Assembly: GCA_033439265.1 (NCBI GenBank)
Contig: JAVTVX010000035.1
Span: 13,542,001-13,606,000, forward strand
DNA: 64,000 nt
Direction of reading: 5' to 3'
Source of the DNA: Dillenia suffruticosa
Taxonomy: Eukaryota > Streptophyta > Magnoliopsida > Dilleniales > Dilleniaceae
The notes beneath the pieces are model-generated. The model was not told the DNA's origin, ran no database searches, and was given only the letters and a program-made list of their open reading frames with translations. Of the stretch, positions 10,440-21,948 are shown piece by piece. Each line of letters opens with the position of its first letter. Position 1 is the stretch's first letter. The position numbers and the translations under genes were made by a program.

Positions 10440-12886
10440 GAATTTCTATTTATTAGATAGGATATCACTAGTGGACTATCACTCTCTAATCATGTTAGAC
10501 ATGAGTCCTAACTACTGTTTGATTTGTGGCCACCTCATTTTTATTCAGTATCAAACTTTATGATCATGCGTTTAAGATGAGTCACTGGTATCTCTATATT
10601 TCTCCTTGGGGTACACCCAGTTGTCATGAGTAGTCACATATTAATCACAGTCGGGTATCATAGTATCAATCATAGAGTTAACCATCATAGAGTTAACCAG
10701 TATTATTCGAACAGTGGAATCTATCATTTTCTATACCTGGTATGCATCTTATTCTCTCCCCTACAGGGCAACATTGCTCATACCAAAATTCTACATGATA
10801 TGCTTGATACCTTACAAGATATTTTTTTCTTTAAACACATATCACGTTTTATGGCGTTATGTCTTATGATCATTGCCATTCAATTTATCACCTTTATTCA
10901 AGTCCGTAATAATGGATTTAAATACTATGGTTTAGGTTTTTAAAAGGGTAAACACTAATATTAATGTTCATATTATATTCATAATTTTGTATTTCAAAAT
11001 TAATATTTATGACAGTTCAAGATTAGGTATACAATTGAAAGTTCACTAGATTTCTAATCATTATCTATAGTTTTAATGCATCACCATCATAAATTTAATT
11101 TAAAGTTACAAAATCCAATGGGTTTTAGGTAAAATTATTTAAATTCTTCCAACCAAAAATCTCCTACTTAAATACATAAAATATTTAAATAATATCTTAA
11201 TTTTGAATGAGAATTACTTAATTGTACCAATCTAAAATTTTAATTCAAGAGACCCTAGTTTTCTTTTAATTACATGATCATACAATTAAATAAATATAGT
11301 CAACAATTGCTTAACAAAAACTTTACAAAAAATAATTTAAAAATTTCTTAATTACATGATCATACTTCTACCCCACAGTCATAACACGCAAAAGAAAACA
11401 TGTAAATAAATTATCTTGTTCAGAACAAATCCATTCAGATTATCATATACAATTCTCTTAGATTGTCTATCTCTAGAAGTAAATTTTCTATGTCTTGTGA
11501 GAAACTATTTATATTTTGAGATAATTTTTTCTTCATTTGGTTCTTTATATTATCGACTTTCCACTTTTCTATTAATAATGGTCTCACATCATTAAAAATT
11601 ATATGCTTATTCTTGATAAGCAACTCATCAACTACGTTAACCCAATAAAGAGATAAAAAATTTCTCAGTATATACACGTCATTCCCCAAAAGGCATGACC
11701 TAATTGAATAAATTTTAAACGTTTCTCTTCTATGATCTCAAGGTGATCTGGCAAAATATGAAATGAGTCCATTTTGTAAGTCAACATTTGACCCAATTTC
11801 ATCAAACGTTCTGAACTTTTCAAATCTCTTTTTCTCCCTTAGACATCTGGAATACTTTCAATAATGCGTCTGATTATTATAATTTTCTCTGAAAATGGAA
11901 ACAATATTAGGTTAGATACATAGGCAACCATAGTATAATAATAAATGTCAAAGTATTTATTTTCAATATATTTGCTCAAATTTAAAACAATTTTATATTA
12001 GAAAAACTAATTTTAAAACATAAATTAATGAGTAAAAATATAAATAAATAATAGGTGAAAAAACAAATTTCTACCCAGGTAGTTAAAATTAAGAAAATAA
12101 TTTTCTAAACTCATATTAAATTTTTTTAGAATTTTTTCAGTATTGAAAATAATTTTTTTTGTAATTTTAAACAGTTTTTAAGTTTAAAAATCTATAAAAA
12201 ATATTTTCGAAATCCGAAAAATAAATTAAAAATTACAAAAAAATCCAGAGAGAATAAAATTTATTTTTGATGAAAATTCTGACGTAAAAGGATGTTGCAC
12301 GCACCCCCACGTGCCTCCAGAATGGGCTATCCAAAATGGACACACGCCCACTCTCGGGCTTTTTCGGCCATCAAATTTTGGTTACTCTGATTTTCGATAT
12401 CTCTAAATTCAACTATGGTCTCTGATTTTTAATCAAACGTCTCTAGCCTAGGGGGTGGACTTCACTTACAACAACTGAAAGTGGGAATGACATAATTACT
12501 ATTCATTTTCTTCATTAAATTTCTGATTTTTGACCCAAATTTCGAATGGTCATATCTCTCTCAATTCTTAACCATTTTTTGTGATCTTTATATGGGTGAA
12601 AAGCATTTTTCAAGAAGAAACTAAACATATAAGTTTCATATTGTGAAACACAATATTTTTAAAGAGATGAGTACATCAAGTTTCGGTTAAGATTTGTAAT
12701 ATCTCATAATGATCGGATGCTTGTCAAATTTTACAGATTTTATCCTCATATTATGGATATACTACTGTGTAAAATTGAGAGCATTTCGTTAAACCAATTT
12801 CAAGTTGCCATTAATGCACTAATAAAAAATATTCATGACATTTTGCATTATTAATACCCATCAATAAGGCAGGAAATACCTTAAAT
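10440..12886. other. decayed copia leader/gag interior and unassigned AT-rich DNA
   Basis: AT-rich, mostly without readable domains. A minus-strand reading near 11690-11435 could be part of a gag but I cannot prove it. Two tandem copies of CATAGAGTTAACCA lie near 10668-10697. A less AT-rich patch with CACGTG lies at 12290-12450. I see no host gene. Confidence 0.35.
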
Positions 12887-13371
12887 GGCTCTGATACCGA
12901 TGAAGATTTTAAACAAATCAACAAACATGATTTTCAAGCAGAAAATTTTCAGATTTTAAATCGGTTAGAATCATTTATTTTTTTCCGATAGTTGGGTATT
13001 CAAGGTTGAGTAATTATCATAAAGTCAAACCACTCTCTATTGTTCGCAATTCAAATGTCACGATAAAATCAACGTTCGATATTTTTCAAACCCTCTCTTT
13101 ATTTACAATGTGAGAGGAATTTTCTTTCTTTCACTCATACACGAAAAATGGCTTTTCAATTTTGTCATACGCAAAAGGAGAGTTGTTTTCCTTTCTCATT
13201 TTAAATTCACATACACAACGGGGTAGTATTTTACTTTGAAAGGAGAGGGAGTTTATTAGAGAGAGAGAGGAGTTATTCTAATAACCACCCTTCCCATTTG
13301 AAATTCAAAAGAAAATGGAAGGGTTGGGTCTATCCATATGAGCGGACTCGCCTCTTTTGCCAACACCAACA
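12887..13371 (-). repeat. LTR and primer-binding site of the minus-strand copia remnant
   Basis: On the minus strand GGTATCAGAGCC (12898-12887) matches the initiator-methionine tRNA primer-binding site used by most plant LTR elements. The LTR lies to its right: TGAAGATTTT at 12901 is the inner end and the CCAACA near 13366-13371 (TGTTGG on the minus strand) is the likely outer end, giving about 471 bp. The partner LTR is not in the window, so the outer edge is uncertain. Confidence 0.6.
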
Positions 13372-14039
13372 TACAATAAAAAATTAATAATTTAAAATAA
13401 ACTATTTCAAAATATTATATGAAATTAATTTAACCTGAAAAAAATAATTATTTAAACAAGATCTGTAATTTTGAGTATGGAAGATTGTCATAAAAAATTA
13501 AAAAAAAAAAAAAAGAAAACTACATATTAATTTTGATCTGCAATTTTTATTTTTTAATTTTATCCTTTTCAAAGATTAAATAAAGAAAGTATTCTAACTT
13601 AATAATGAAAATTTTATTTGTTTTAATTTTTCTATACATATTATATTTTTTTCCTAAACTACAAATTATATTTTTCATTCGTTTAGTTTTTCCTATACAT
13701 ATAAAGTCTTAAATTCGAAATTTTGATAAAAAAGGGGATTTTGTATTAAAATCTGTCTTGTAAAATTAATTAAAATTTTTCTTATTAAACAATTAAATAA
13801 CTACAAAAGTCAAAAAAAATATTTCATTACTCATAATTAAATAACTACAAAATCCATAAAATATTTCATTACTCATAAAACATCTAACAAAATATGATAA
13901 TATTTTGTAAAAGTTTGAATAGTTAGAACCAATAACTAATAACTAGTATAATATTTTAAAAAATGAATAACAAGCATAATACTTTAGAAATTAACTAAAA
14001 GATAAAGAAGACTAAGAATATATTTCTTTTTCATCTCGG
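13372..14039. other. AT-rich intergenic DNA, no gene seen
   Basis: A poly-A run sits near 13498-13515 and short AT-rich repeats occur throughout (two copies of a block with TAAATAACTACAAAA near 13792-13855). It may include the end of the adjacent PIF/Harbinger element, but I could not identify the terminal repeat. Confidence 0.4.
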
Positions 14040-14945
14040 TAGAGAAACTAAAAAACATAGTGAGTTTGGAAGGTTCAACTCTTACGATGTTGCCTGTTTT
14101 ACATATCTTTACATATCTCTCCACTTGATAGTCCAAGTTTCATCAACTCATCAACCAACGCATTTCTCCTTTCTAAAGCCAACTATTCACACTTATCATC
14201 ATTTGTCATAATAGTTGCTATTGTTGTGAAGTTAGTTGAAATTCCTTTTATAAATGATGTAAATTGTCTTATAAATTGTTGAAATTGGATATCAATATTT
14301 GACGGTATTGCGGTCGATTTCATTTTCTTTGAAACTATATGACTCGGAGGTGACACTTCCTTTTGTTTTTTAGAATTTCTAGTACTTGCTAAAGTAGTAT
14401 GTGTTCCTTGTACAACTGAATTTATTTCTCCAAGATCACCCAGATAGGGAAATCTGACATCCTAAAGTCTTTTTGCTTTTTTGTGCAACTTCAAAATGAA
14501 AATAAATTTAAAATTAAAACAAAAACATATCAAAAATATAAAAAAGCAACTTTTATCAATATCATAAAGTTTACAAATAAAAAGAAACTTTCTTACCTTG
14601 TACCAATCTCATACCATTGTCTCTCACAAGCAATTTTTTTTGTTAACATCATTTCAATTTCTTTACACACCTCAATTATTGCATTATATCGGATTTTCAA
14701 CTATTTCACCTTTGATTCAAAATGTGGAGAAATTTGTTTTTCAAATGTAGGAAGCTTACGGAGTATTATTTTGTGTAACTTATTCATGTAGTTATTTTTG
14801 AATCCTCCATCTATTTTCCACAAAGGATCACCGGCTAACTTTTGCAAAGTTTCAATCAACAATTTTACCTCCAAATCAGTTTAGAAACATTTGTTCTTTC
14901 CTCGCCCGTGTGTATTTTCATCATTCTCCATCCTATCAATGAAAT
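14040..14945 (-). pseudogene. Myb/SANT-like DNA-binding protein of the PIF/Harbinger element
   Basis: Reading leftward from about 14945 the minus strand shows LVKLLIETLQKLAGDP-like sequence, then WKIDGGFKNNYMNKLHKII and FESKVK, the pattern of the plant Myb/SANT-like domain (WTxxxxxxLLxxLxxLxxDPxWKxDGGFKNGY...HIESKVK). A C-terminal stretch near 14230-14140 (ALERRNALVDELMKLGLSS) resembles the short helical tail of these proteins. At least two in-frame stops lie in the Myb part and another before the tail, so it is a pseudogene. In active PIF/Pong elements this protein works with the transposase for DNA binding and nuclear entry. Confidence 0.65.
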
Positions 14946-15329
14946 GTCACTTATGATAAAAATAAACCCAACATAGAAAATTAATAATAATAAGATAATT
15001 TAAATGTCATAAAAAAAAACATACAAAAAGTTTAAGACCAATATAACATATAGTTATAACATAAAAAAATAATCATACATTGCAAATTCAGAAACAACTC
15101 CATCTAGAAAATATATCAAATAATTTAAATTAGAAACACAACTACAATTTTTTCTACAAAAATTATAATTCAAACTCAAATAATGGCTCTAAATCTCCAA
15201 GAATTGAACATCTCTTCGGCTCACTTGGTGCAATATTTGTTATATAATCTACGGCTTCATCATCTTCTTCAATTTCATCGTTTTCACTATCCTTTACTTC
15301 AGGTGTCTATTGTTCTTGTGGATCAAAAT
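14946..15329. other. spacer between the two PIF/Harbinger genes
   Basis: AT-rich. The minus strand near 15300-15240 encodes an acidic run (DSENDEIEEDDEAVDYI-like), which could be the C-terminal end of the transposase frame or low-complexity sequence. Confidence 0.35.
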
Positions 15330-16278
15330 TCATGAACTTTCAAATTAAATTATGCAATAAACAGCAAGTCATTATTATTCGAACTTGTGTTTGTATTGCA
15401 AAAAAATGAAGGGGATGCAAGAATCTTCCACCTTCCTTTGAGTAATCCAAAACATCTTTTTTATCACATTTCTAACCTTTGAGTGTTTCATGTTGAAATA
15501 CTCTTTATTTCTGGTCGATGACCATGGAATTCATTAAAGTGATATCGTTGCCCTTGAAATGAGGCAAGAAATCCCTTTGTATTACAGTATCCAGTATCTA
15601 CCAACTAACAACAACCTTCAACATTGAATAATATACAAATTAAAAATGAAGTAACTATTAATATGATAACACAATAGGGTAATGCCATAGTCATATTTAC
15701 CTTGAGGTATTCTAAGGCCATTAGGCCTAGAAATGACATTTTAAAGCACATGACCTGTTGTTGTGCAAAACTTTCCCAACCAGACAAAACATATATATAT
15801 AAATTGCATATTTGGGGAACAAACACCTAATTTGTTTGTTACAAGACTTACTTTTCTTGTTCGATACCTCAACTTCTTGTTACTATGTGGTGTCATTCTA
15901 ATTAAAGTCCTCTCTAAGATGCCTAAACAATTCTATAATTAAAAAACAACTCAAAAAATCAGAAATAAGAAAAAATATTCTAATAAAATATTGGCATAAA
16001 GTACTTTAAAACATTTCCATCTGTCATCTCTGCACTCATCGGTAATAGGTTCAGATTTGTGAAGCAGCACATCATGTAGTCTTAATATTGCTAGAAGGCA
16101 AGGGTTAAATTGACAACTAACCATTTCTCCACTTCACAAAAATGTAAGTCTCATCGTTCTGTTCTTTTTGTGGTGAGCCAAAGTGTACACAAACATGATA
16201 ACAATTTCTTCTAGACTTATGTTTCTTGTGGAAATCTCTAATCATAGTGCACAATATCTCAAATGTGTAGACATCCAT
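15330..16278 (-). pseudogene. PIF/Harbinger DDE transposase, central and C-terminal part
   Basis: Leftward from 16278 the minus strand gives MDVYTFEILCTMIRDFHKKH (N-side helix-turn-helix region). Near 15900 comes NCLGILERTLIRM, normally NCLGALDGTHI with the first catalytic Asp. Near 15790 comes YVLSGWESFAQQQVM, normally VLPGWEGSAADSRVL with the second Asp. Next is a VDAGYCNTKGFLASF-like block (15600-15560), and then YFNMKHSKVRNVIKK (near 15500-15455) with LLHNLI close behind near 15340. The order is that of DDE_Tnp_4 transposases. Catalytic positions are changed (D to E in LERT, D lost in FAQQQ) and stops and frame changes occur, so it is dead. The upstream part lies beyond the CACTA insertion. 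Confidence 0.75.
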
Positions 16279-16954
16279 CACTACAAAAAAAAACAGTCTT
16301 TTAGCCATAAATTTAGCGACAAAAATTTTAAAAAAATTCATCGTTAAAAACATTAGCGACGAAAAATTTTTCGTCCCTAATAACGCGTTGTAAAAATTTA
16401 GCGACCAAAATTAAAATTCCATCGCTAAATTTAGTGACAAAAATATGAAATCAATCGCTAAATTTAGCGACAAATAATTTTTCGTCGCTAAAATTCGTCA
16501 CAAAATTTAGTGACGAAAAATTATCCGTTACTAAATTACCGACATAAAAAAATCCGTTGCTAAATTTAGTGATGAAAATCTAAAATTCGTCGTTAAATTT
16601 AGCGACATATAATTTTTGTCACTAAAATCTGTCGCTAATTTAGAGAATAAAATGTCCGTCGAAAAATTATCCGTCCCTAATTTAGCGACGAATAAAAAAA
16701 TCCGTCACTGAATTTAGCGACGGATTTGGAATCCGTCGCTGATTCCAAATTTCCAAATTCGTTGAAATGTCTAGGGAGCGCACATACCGCCCTTGCCCAC
16801 CCGAGCTAGCACGTGCTTGGATGGCCCCGCTCGCCCGAGCCAACACCAACCTACAAGCTGCCTGCCCGCTTGTGCCAACACCCGCCCGAGCCAGCACCCC
16901 CGCGCAGGCGCTCCAGCGTCAACTCTGGAAAATGCTGCTTTGCCTTCTGCTTCT

Positions 16955-17021
16955 ACCGTGGTTCGAACTCCGAACTACGCACACGCATAAGCATAAACCT
17001 GTAAACCACCAAGTCAAAGCA
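16955..17021 (-). other. tRNA-like segment inside the 2.46 kb CACTA element
   Basis: On the minus strand TGACTTGGTGG (17017-17007) resembles box A and GAGTTCGAACC (16970-16960) resembles box B, about 36 bases apart. It lies beside a GC-rich island, the same arrangement as in the smaller CACTA at 8489. No acceptor stem is evident. Confidence 0.4.
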
Positions 17022-17614
17022 TATTATGTGATATAAAATTTTTTTTATTATTTATTATCTTTCCTTCACATTTTTCTAATAATAATAAAATAATATATAA
17101 CAACAATTTAAAATAATAAATATAATAACTTTTTTATTTATATCACCAACCTAAAATAATATTAATTAAAAATAATAAATATGATAATTTTTAATAAAAT
17201 AAAAAACAATAAAATACTAATTTAAAATAAAATAATAAATTAATTAAAAAATATATTAATATTATATTTTTATTTCTTCTTTTTTCTTTTATTTTATTAT
17301 TTTATTATTCTTTTTCATTTTTATTTTATTTTTTTAATCCATAGTTTAAAAATAATTTACGACATCTCAAAAATATAAAATTATAATTATCAATAAATTA
17401 TAATATATTAATAATTTAAAAAATCTATTTATTTAATCATAAAATATTTTTATTCGTTTGAATAGATAAGAAATTTTAATATAATTATTATATATAAATA
17501 ATGAGAATAGAAAGGGAAAAAAACCCAAAAATAGAGATGAGAGTAAGAGGAAGGAAAAAAAAAATGAGAATAGAAAACAAATGAGGAGAAAGAAAGAAAA
17601 AAAAAATATTATCA

Positions 17615-17690
17615 CATAACTAAGCGGTGGTACAGTGGGGATATGTTTTCTGTTCAAATCTGAGATCCAAGATTTGAATCCCTTCAACAG
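17615..17690 (+). other. second tRNA-like segment in the same CACTA element, plus strand
   Basis: TAAGCGGTGGTA (17621-17632) resembles box A and GATTTGAATCCC (17671-17682) resembles box B, 38 bases apart. A purine-rich tract (17510-17605) precedes it and a GC-rich hairpin follows at 17727. Not a functional tRNA by eye. Confidence 0.4.
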
Positions 17691-17726
17691 CATTTTATCA
17701 TGTTTTTTTAGTATTAAACAATGAAG

Positions 17727-17812
17727 GGTGGGCGCCCGTGAGTGTATGTGCGGGCGCCCAGGTAGGCAGGCACCCGTGCATGCATGCGCCGGCGCCCGCG
17801 CAGGCTCCTGCT
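17727..17812. repeat. GC-rich island with inverted repeat in the CACTA core
   Basis: GGGCGCCCG and CGGGCGCCC (about 17730-17760) can pair as a 9-bp hairpin with a 12-base loop. A run of CATGCATGC and a further CGGCGCCCG follow. The patch stands out against flanks that are mostly A and T. Confidence 0.55.
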
Positions 17813-18738
17813 TAAAAAATTTGTATTATTGAATAAAATAATACAAATAAAATAAAATTACCTATACAATAATAAAAATATTAAATCAAATAAAAAAGAA
17901 AAAATAATAAATTAATTAAAATATATATATATATAATTTAAATAAAATAAAATATATGGTTTTTTTAAGAATTAAATAATATTATTCTTCTAAAAAAAAT
18001 GAAATATAATATAATAAAATAAAATGTAAATTAAAATATTATAAAATAATAATATGATTTGTTAATATAAAATAATAAAATAAAATAGAAACAAAATAAA
18101 ATTCTAATTAAAAAAAGATTAAATTCAGCGACAGACTTGGAATCCGTCGTTGATTCAGCGACGGATTAATTATCAACGGATAAATTTCGTCGTTGCTAAA
18201 TTAATTTTTTAATTTAAATATTATATTAATATTATATTTTATTTAATTATATATAAAAAACTTAGCAACGGATTGAGATTTTCATCTAGGGATTGGGATT
18301 TTCATCTAGTGACGGAAAACAAATCTATCGCTAAATTAATTTTTAACTTAAATATAACATATTAATAAAATAAAAATAAAAATAAAAAAATAAAACTCTA
18401 TTTTAAAAAAATTAAATTTTGCGACGGATTTTAAATCTGTGGCAAAATTTAGCCACAAAATATTATTCGTCGCTATTTAGCGACGAAATTTGCAACGAAA
18501 ACTTTTTTGTCGCCAATTAGCGACGAATTTAGTCACGAAAATTTTTTCGTCACTAATTAGCGATAAATTTTGCTACGAATGATGTGTCCGTCACTAATTT
18601 AGTTACAACTTCTTTTTCATCGCAAATTTTGTGACAAATTAGCAACGAAAAAATTTTTGTAACTAAATTCGTCGCAAAATAACGACGAATTTTTTCTGTC
18701 GCGAAAATCCGTGATAAAAATAGTATTTTTTTGTAGTG

Positions 18739-18990
18739 TATATAAAGTATACTAATACAATGAGTATCACTGTCCTTAATAATTCTATATAAATATTGGA
18801 GTTGCTCATATTTTTTTGCTTCTTTAGATTTAATTGAACTTCGCATCCTTAGTAATTCTATGCACTGCCACACAATGAAGGCCACAGTAAAAATCATAAA
18901 CGTTGTAGACATAATCCGAATATTGAGCATTTTCTTTTGTCTACTAGTCGTAATAGGAAGACGAGTCATTTCTCTACGATGAAATATTAT
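18739..18990 (-). pseudogene. PIF/Harbinger transposase, N-terminal part
   Basis: The minus strand from 18969 begins MTRLPITTSRQKK and continues through a hydrophobic stretch (FMIFTVAFIVWQCIEL) and a basic/charged stretch (SKEAKKYEQLQYLYRI) up to the CACTA insertion at 18738. Its position just upstream of the MDVYTFEILC block on the other side of the CACTA element argues that it is the start of the same transposase. It resembles the short N-terminal region of plant PIF transposases, though homology is weak by eye. Confidence 0.5.
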
Positions 18991-21340
18991 AAAGTTGAGT
19001 AACTATTGATTACAAGACTAATTAATCTCAATTAAATTTAAAAACTTAACGTTTGAAACTTTCGAACAATAATTTTAGTCTAATAAATTTGTGGCCGATC
19101 ACTTGGTGCATTTACAAGAAATAATGGAGAGGAAAATTTTGATAAGGAAAAGAAAAAATAATACCAAAATTTGGTAACTACAGAATCTAGTAATCAAAAC
19201 CCATATTACACTCACAAAATAATACCAAAATTAAAAATTTGATAAGAAAAAAATTACTTTTTATTCCAAAACGAAGAGGAGAGGACCAGAGAATATTAGC
19301 ACCAATAGTCTTTATTTTTTTCCCTCTTGTATCGACACCAACACTCATTTTTTTTTCCTCCTTTATTTATCCCTCTTCAAATGCTTCTTTTTGCAATTTC
19401 AAATATCAAAATTTCAGTCCAAAGCTGTCTAGATTTGGGTCTTTAATACTTTTTTTTTTTGCTTTTTTCTTTTTATATGCAAAATTATTTTCTTCTATGT
19501 GAGCTTTGAATAACAACAGTGAATTCCAAGGAATAACTCTTGTTCCAAGAGAGTAATTTTTTTGAATACAATGAATTTTGTTTTTGAAATTTGAACAAAC
19601 GATAAGTTATCTTATCTTTTTTCTAATTCTTTTGGGAAGTTATATGTAAAAAGATGATGTGCATAAGGCATAAAAAGTATTGTTGTTATGAATATTATAA
19701 TAAAAAATGTTGATACTAATCATATCTTTAGATAAGAATAAATATAAAAAAAAAAAAAAAAGAAAAATCTTAACCTAATTATGAATCAAAACAAAATCAA
19801 AATCATTATAGTGATGTGCATAACAAATTAAATAAGAAACCCTATTGTAGTGGGGAGCCCTATTTATTTGCACTTTTATCAACACGAGTATTATAGTGAG
19901 AAACCCTATTTTGCAATGATTTTTTCAATAAAAATAAATAAGAAAGATAACAAATTCAAGACAAAATTAATAAATAAAAAATTTGACAATAACATATTTC
20001 AAAACTCTAACAAAAACAATGAGAGAGAGAATTAAAACTCACTGAGAAGAAAGACAAAATATGAAATTTTGAGTATTTGGGGTCTGTAAAACCATAGAGA
20101 GAAAGAGTTGGTTTACTGAATAAAGATATAGTGACAAAAAAAATTTTGAGAGAGAGTTATTTTACTAGATCTTATTAGGGATGATGAGTTTGTTTTACCA
20201 TTTGAAACCGTAGCTTGAGGGGGAGAGATGTAGAGAGAGGAGAATGTGAAAAGACAGAGAAAGGGTTGAGAGTGGAGAGTAATAGGCGGCGTTGGGACAT
20301 AAAATGTTTATTTGAAAATCAAACAGGGGGTTTTGAATCAAACCCATCCATTTTCTTGGGTTTTGTGAATTCTCATAATTTTGGAATTGATTTCAAAATT
20401 TTCGTTGTTAACCTAAACACCAGTTTTAGATTTCATTTCCATTCTCCATTCCTATATCCTCTTACCAAATGCTTTCTTGATATATATTGTTTAAGCTTTG
20501 GAAACAGAGAAACCATATTTATTTGCATTTTAACGATAGGGGAAAAAACATTAACTTAATTATTTTTTAAAAGAAACAAAAATTAATATATTTAATTCTA
20601 GCGGACAAAGAAATGATTTGATTGTGTTTGGAATCAATAAACTTCACAAAAATTGTGGGGTTCATTGTTAATTTTAATTTTTTAACTTGATTTTTTTAAT
20701 TACACAAAAAGTCTGTACTTCCAAATCATCTTGTGTTTGTCAATTTCATGAAAAATGATATAAAGGAAAGGAAGGAAAAAGATGTGAAAGGGAAAGAAAA
20801 AGATGTAAACTTAAAAACATGTTTGATAACAAAATATGTAATGGGAACGGGAGAGAAAGGGAGATAAAATAAATATCACGTTTGTTTAGACGTGGAAAAG
20901 GAAGAAAATATAATAAAAAATTACATAAATTTATTATTTTATCTTTTCTGTTTTTATTAGATTTTTAAAATAGAGATTATAAAAATAAATTTAATATTAA
21001 TTTTTAAAAAAATTTCTTCTCCTTCAAAATCCATTAATTTGGTGGGATTGAAAAACGGAGGACTTCATACCTCTGAAACCTTTCTCTCCTATTAATTATT
21101 TTGCCAAACATGGCGGGTTCTTTGAAACTCCAAATTTTCCTTTCTTTTCTCGGCAGAACCCTCCATGCAAACAAGCCGTTAGAATTTGTGTGTGGAGCTA
21201 TGCAAATTTACTTTTCAGTCCTATTTATCAAGTTTTGTTCGGAACTAATTTAAAAAAAAAAATTTAAAACAATAGTGTTCAAAAAATATTTCTAAATCTA
21301 ATACTCACATGTCTTGACTTGAAGTCACGATATATACTGC
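18991..21340. other. AT-rich intergenic DNA, no supported gene
   Basis: I see short A/T runs (near 19447, 19748 and 21250) and a 114-codon open frame at 20215-20559 with no motif I recognise and no good start context, probably chance. Between about 20815 and 21180 the pair CATGTTTGATA and GCCAAACATG is reminiscent of a miniature DNA transposon, but I could not confirm terminal repeats or a target duplication. Confidence 0.4.
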
Positions 21341-21357
21341 TCATTGAAGCCACATGT

Positions 21358-21948
21358 CTTGAAGACGCAACATAACCTAGCGGCTCTCGCGGCACCGTGG
21401 GTGGGAGGGAGAGGGCTCTCGCGGCAATGGGCGGTAGTGGAGGAGGGAGGAAAAGGGAGGCTCCCACTGCAATGGGGGAGGGAGGGAGAGGGCTTCCGTG
21501 GTAGTGGGGGAGGGAGGGAGAGGGAGGAGTGCCACGGGGGGGAAAGAGGGATGAGTGCCTAGGGGGAGGGAGGGAGAGAGAGAGCCGTGGGCGGCGGAGG
21601 GAGAGAGAGAGCCGCGGGTGGGGAGGGAGGGAGAGAGAGAGATAGCTGCAGGCGGGGGAGGGAGAGAGAGAGCTGCGGGGGGAGGGAGGGAGGGAGGGAG
21701 GGAGAGAGCCGTGGGCGGTAGAAGGAGGTGCTGCGGGTGGCGGGGGGAGAGAGAGCCGCAGGGTGAGGGAGGGAGAGAGAGCCGCAGGGGGAGGGAGGGG
21801 GAGAGGGGTAGTATTGCGTGCAGGGGAGGGAGGGAGAGAGAGAGCCGTGGGCGAGGGAGGGAGGGAGAGAGGAGTGCCATAGATGGCGGAGGAAGGGGCC
21901 CCGAGGAGCACCGTGGGTGGCGGGGGAGGCAAACAGTCGCGTCTTCAA
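21358..21948. repeat. purine-rich GGGA/GAGA minisatellite array with inverted-repeat edges
   Basis: From about 21400 to 21925 the plus strand is almost only G and A, broken at intervals by CCG/CTG words (units such as GGGAGAGAGAGAGCCG). Runs of GGGAGGGAGGGAGGG, for example near 21677-21702, could form G-quadruplexes. The array is bracketed by CTTGAAGACGC (about 21358-21368) and its exact reverse complement GCGTCTTCAAG (about 21938-21948). Proline/serine- and arginine/glutamate-rich open frames on both strands arise from the repeat and are not genes. Confidence 0.75.

Larger units (their letters stand above)
6597..13371 (-). mobile_element. old Ty1/copia remnant, minus strand
   Basis: Reading from right to left there is an LTR (13371-12901), a primer-binding site, decayed gag, integrase and reverse transcriptase, in the Ty1/copia order gag-IN-RT. 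The RNase H end and 3' LTR are missing where the gypsy LTR stops at 6596, so this copy was truncated or interrupted there. A 950-bp CACTA element (8489-9438) is inserted between the integrase and RT parts. Coding similarity is patchy, with very many breaks and foreign-looking stretches, so this is one of the oldest insertions in the window. Confidence 0.75.
16279..18738. mobile_element. non-autonomous CACTA transposon, 2460 bp, inserted in the PIF/Harbinger transposase
   Basis: The left end CACTACAAAAAAA and the right end, read inward, CACTACAAAAAAA form a 13-bp perfect terminal inverted repeat. Flanking triplets are CAT (16276-16278) and TAT (18739-18741), a 2-of-3 match to a CACTA target duplication. 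Dense subterminal repeats of the form TTTAGCGACGAAAA or TCCGTCGCTAAA fill 16310-16750 and 18120-18720 in both orientations. The core is AT-rich with two GC-rich islands (16790-16920 and 17727-17812), purine-rich tracts and two tRNA-like segments. There is no transposase gene. It splits the PIF/Harbinger coding sequence, so it is younger than that element. Confidence 0.88.
14040..18990 (-). mobile_element. dead PIF/Harbinger-type DNA transposon, minus strand, split by a CACTA element
   Basis: The minus strand holds, from right to left, the N-terminal part of a PIF/Harbinger DDE transposase (18970-18739), an inserted CACTA element, the rest of the transposase (16278 to about 15330), and a Myb/SANT-like DNA-binding protein gene (14945-14040). 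Plant PIF/Pong elements carry just such a pair: a DDE transposase and a Myb-like helper. Both genes contain stop codons and shifts, so the element is dead. I could not fix the terminal inverted repeats or the 3-bp duplication; the limits given are those of recognisable coding sequence. Confidence 0.75.

Noticed and set aside
16767-17036. Overlapping Ala/Pro/Arg-rich open frames
   Set aside because: They fall in the GC-rich island of the CACTA element; three overlapping frames are open at once, a mark of composition rather than coding.
20215-20559. 114-codon open frame as a host gene
   Set aside because: No recognisable domain, AT-rich context, no promoter or splice signals beyond chance.
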